The notes below the pieces were generated by a model. The model was not told where the DNA came from, did not search any database, and saw nothing but the letters and a program-made list of their open reading frames with translations. Of a stretch of 64,000 bases of DNA, positions 61,608 through 64,000 are shown in pieces (within the stretch, counting starts at the first letter, position 1; each line of letters begins with the position of its first letter). Origin of the DNA: an uncultured Clostridia bacterium (GTDB lineage: Bacteria; Bacillota; Clostridia; TANB77; CAG-508); assembly GCA_934130935.1 (NCBI GenBank), contig CAKOYQ010000007.1, forward strand, positions 1 through 64,000, given 5' to 3'. The position numbers and the translations under genes were made by a program.

Positions 61608-62717
61608 TTATTTTTCTATATATCCACTTGTCTTTTTTGTATACATATTATCTGTTATAGATTTATATCTTTCTCCGTCATAATCATCTGTAAATCCATT
61701 ATATGCCTTATATATTTCTCCTGTTTCTGTATCATAGACTCTCTCATATCCAAGTGTTGCATCACTTTGTTTTTGACTCATTATGTCATAACTTGTACTT
61801 CTTTTTTCCCATGAGTCCATTATTCCATCTGAAATTTGATTACATATGTTTCTAACATTTTGGAAGTTTTTCATTACTGCATCTTGTTGACTATTAAACC
61901 CACTCATAAAAGTATCTGTAAATTCTACTGAAGACGCCACAGTATTTAAAGTTTCCTCCCAATCTACAAGCTCATCTTTTGGTGCTGTAACAAAAATAGC
62001 ATCATATACATTTAAGTAATATATATCTATTTGCTTTCCTGAAATTACATTTTCTGGTACATAATATGGACCTGGATCATATACATAAGCTGTAAATAAA
62101 CCTTCTGCTTCTTTTCCATTTTCATCTTTGAATGATGCTCTTAATATGTCCCCTCCAAGTGTTCCTGCTCCCAAGTTTTCAACAACTGTAAAGTCATTTA
62201 AAGTTGGGAACGTAAAAGCGGCAGTATTATTTAAAGGTCCTAAATCATTAAATATTTTGTAAAATCCCTCTGTTGTTTTATCTGCTATCACTGATGTTTT
62301 TGCAAACATAGTATCTGGATAATATCTCTGTTGAAATGCTTTTGCTTCATCAGATTTATTATACCCCTCTGTTTTTAAGTTAAAAAAGAATTGATAAGTA
62401 GGTCTTTGTGGGTCATATGCTTTTATCGTATAATGTATGTAATCTCCTAAGACATCTACTTTCCATCCTTCTGGTAATTTCATTTTTACTAAGCCATTAT
62501 CAAAATCTGTATATTTAATAGCTTTAGTTTCACTTTCTTTTATTTTCACATCTGCTTTTTTCACTTCGTCTCCTACCTTTTCCACTTTATCATTAGCATT
62601 ATTACTATTACCATTATTATTGTTATTTTTTATAAGCATTACCGATAGAACAATAATAATTATTACAGATACAATAGAAATTATCATCCATATTTTATTT
62701 CTTTTGTTTTCTTCCAT
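61608..62717 (-). CDS. Membrane-anchored extracytoplasmic protein of unknown function
   Basis: The protein has 369 residues. A single N-terminal helix (about 9-29) is followed by an Asn-rich linker (NNNNNGNSNNAND) and a Glu/Lys segment. The outer domain (about 70-290) has a PsbP-like flavour (LVKMKLPEGWKV near the start, then DILRASFKDENG). A tail follows that looks like DUF-type lipoproteins: DATLGYERVYDTETGEIYKA. No catalytic motif was recognised. AAAAAGGAGAAAAC precedes the ATG. Confidence 0.7.
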   Translation of the reverse strand: MEENKRNKIWMIISIVSVIIIIVLSVMLIKNNNNNGNSNNANDKVEKVGDEVKKADVKIKESETKAIKYTDFDNGLVKMKLPEGWKVDVLGDYIHYTIKAYDPQRPTYQFFFNLKTEGYNKSDEAKAFQQRYYPDTMFAKTSVIADKTTEGFYKIFNDLGPLNNTAAFTFPTLNDFTVVENLGAGTLGGDILRASFKDENGKEAEGLFTAYVYDPGPYYVPENVISGKQIDIYYLNVYDAIFVTAPKDELVDWEETLNTVASSVEFTDTFMSGFNSQQDAVMKNFQNVRNICNQISDGIMDSWEKRSTSYDIMSQKQSDATLGYERVYDTETGEIYKAYNGFTDDYDGERYKSITDNMYTKKTSGYIEK

Positions 62718-62823
62718 ATTACGTTTTCTCCTTTTTCTCTAATTTATTTTTATTCTATCATAAGTATTAATTACTGTTATATTTTTTACCAAATTTTCCG
62801 TGCCTATTTGGTAACATTTTTTG

Positions 62824-63027
62824 TTATATTTTGTTAAAAATCACTGTCTTTTCTTTCATAGATATTTTACTAACTTGATATCCATAATTTTTTAATTCCT
62901 TTTTATAAGTTAAAAATGAATGGTCTATTTCAAATCCTAAAATACTTTTTATTTCTTCGTAAGTCAATATATAATTATCCTTTTGATTTTCTTTTATATA
63001 ATCCCATAATGGCTCATATTTACTCAT
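62824..63027 (-). CDS. DUF7662-like small protein
   Basis: The 67-residue protein starts MSKYEPLWDYIKE, followed by LTYEEIKSILGFEID and a basic end with KEKTVIFNKI. That pattern fits small DUF7662-type proteins of unknown role (from memory). GGAGG lies 9 nt upstream of the ATG at 63027; the TTG just before it is not used. Confidence 0.65.
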   Translation of the reverse strand: MSKYEPLWDYIKENQKDNYILTYEEIKSILGFEIDHSFLTYKKELKNYGYQVSKISMKEKTVIFNKI

Positions 63028-63138
63028 CAATAAATACCTCCTATCTTTGATTTTTTATAAAAGGGCAATCTAAGCCATTATTCTGTAGCTTTAACAGTAC
63101 AAAAAAAGCAAATATTCTCTGCTTCAGTGGTATGAACC

Positions 63139-63306
63139 TTATATATATTTTTTTATTAATCCATCTTTATTACAATATGCATATATTATTCCTTTACCTT
63201 TTTTTAGGAATCTAGTTTCTACATTTTGTTCTAGATATAACTTCACAATTTCACATCTATTATTAGTAACATATGCAATAAATGAAATATAATGGTCTTT
63301 TGTCAT
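63139..63306 (-). CDS. 55-aa small protein coupled to the PAP2 gene
   Basis: The ATG at 63306 lies one base after the stop of the PAP2 gene, so translation is likely coupled. The product starts MTKDHYISFIAYVTNNRCEI and ends CNKDGLIKKYI, with an AYC and LKKGKG segment between. No family is recognised. The stop is at 63139. From 63031 to 63138 nothing else is evident. Confidence 0.5.
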   Translation of the reverse strand: MTKDHYISFIAYVTNNRCEIVKLYLEQNVETRFLKKGKGIIYAYCNKDGLIKKYI

Positions 63307-63307
63307 T

Positions 63308-63952
63308 TCATGTAATTGTTTCTATAAAAAATTTATTAACAGCACTTATGTATATAATTAAATATGATATTGATATAAGAAATCCCCCTAAAACATCACT
63401 TGTATAATGTACACCTAAATAGATTCTACTTATTCCAATAGAGCATATCAATATACTTAATAATATAATAGAAGTCCATTTAATATATTTATTTTTAGCA
63501 TATTTATAAATCAAATATATTAAGTATCCGTAAAAAGCCATACTTATCATAGAATGTCCTGATGGAAAACTATATCCTGTTTCTTCAATTATTCTATATT
63601 CTGTTGGTCTAGGTCTTTGTAATATCCTTTTTAATAATTGATTTAATATTGTAATTATCACTAAATTTGAAAATATTGATAATCCAATTTTTTTATTTCT
63701 TATTAATATAAATAAAGTAATTGTTAATGTTATTAAAAATATTGCCCCTCCAAAATTAGTAATAAACTTTACTATTGGTGTTGTAAAATCAGATATTAAA
63801 AATCTTGACACTATCTTATAACCTATTATATCTCCATTCATTATCTCTTTATTAAATACATCTTCCGCTAGTGCAAAAAATCCAATTAAACCAATAAATA
63901 ATATAATCCATTTTAAATTTTTTACAATAAATTCTTTTATTTTTTCTTTCAT
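63308..63952 (-). CDS. PAP2-family lipid phosphatase
   Basis: The 214-residue protein has six membrane helices and the three phosphatase motifs: KRILQRPRP (about 107-115), FPSGHSMIS with the acid-base His (about 129-137) and SRIYLGVHYTSD with the nucleophile His (about 173-184). It would dephosphorylate phosphatidate, undecaprenyl pyrophosphate or a similar lipid at the outer membrane face. The final 48 bases of the window upstream hold only its leader. Confidence 0.92.
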   Translation of the reverse strand: MKEKIKEFIVKNLKWIILFIGLIGFFALAEDVFNKEIMNGDIIGYKIVSRFLISDFTTPIVKFITNFGGAIFLITLTITLFILIRNKKIGLSIFSNLVIITILNQLLKRILQRPRPTEYRIIEETGYSFPSGHSMISMAFYGYLIYLIYKYAKNKYIKWTSIILLSILICSIGISRIYLGVHYTSDVLGGFLISISYLIIYISAVNKFFIETIT

Positions 63953-64000
63953 CTTTACCTCTTTTATTATTTAAAATTTGTTTCTTTAAACACTAATATA

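Noticed and set aside
1..64000. CRISPR arrays, tRNA or ribosomal RNA genes
   Set aside because: No regularly spaced repeats, cloverleaf genes or rRNA segments were seen, although weak tRNA-like folds cannot be fully excluded by eye.

Overview
The window is very AT-rich DNA (roughly 28-30% G+C by eye) with Firmicutes-style ribosome binding sites (AGGAGG) and promoters (TTGACA, 17 nt, TATAAT). Almost every gene lies on the minus strand. The SUF system without ISC, 6S RNA, RNase P RNA, a FeoAB pair, a BceAB-like exporter, a CwlD-type amidase and a spore photoproduct lyase point to an uncultured Clostridia-like Firmicute. It may descend from a spore former. TGG encodes Trp and TGA behaves as a stop, so the ordinary bacterial code applies. 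Many broken genes sit beside intact housekeeping genes, which suggests ongoing gene loss.

Layout by region. 1-2.6 kb: two membrane proteins, a MYG1-family hydrolase, a RhuM remnant and an orphan truncated ABC ATPase. 2.6-7.4 kb: htpG, then two tandem mgtE genes, the upstream copy preceded by a possible leader peptide. 7.4-19 kb: tyrS, a TVP38 membrane protein, an amidase, a complete two-component system, a pseudouridine synthase, rnpB and a P-type Mg2+ ATPase. This stretch holds three members (A, B, C) of a long-hairpin element family. 19-27 kb: a lipoprotein, dnaE, a REP-like palindrome, 6S RNA, and the purA-purB-GME-fold protein operon. 27-32 kb: acyltransferase and glycosyltransferase genes, one a GT8-PlsC fusion, and an eroded two-component pair. 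32-41 kb: tcdA, mnmA and the suf genes (regulator, sufC, sufB, sufD, sufS, sufU). The suf run is interrupted by two small autonomous transcription units, a structured element and a REP-like remnant. 41-51 kb: an RNA m5C methyltransferase, feoAB, GNAT, splB, ogt, gpmA, a second P-type Mg2+ ATPase and tag. 51-62 kb: mostly damaged genes (FtsX permease, larC, ferredoxin-type aldo/keto reductase, methyltransferase, bceA, AraC regulator) around an ABC-F gene with an attenuator-like leader and a missing linker. The window ends with hypothetical proteins and a PAP2 phosphatase.

Themes. Magnesium uptake is covered four times (two MgtE, two MgtA-like). Iron uptake and Fe-S assembly are represented by feoAB and suf. 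The suf regulator has lost DtxR-type metal ligands and carries a Cys cluster, so it may sense Fe-S status. The most unusual signal is the hairpin family A/B/C. Its 53-nt outer arms differ between elements at 17-20 positions, yet within each element the two arms are complementary with 0-1 mismatch, and two of the elements share a conserved, covarying core of about 180 nt.
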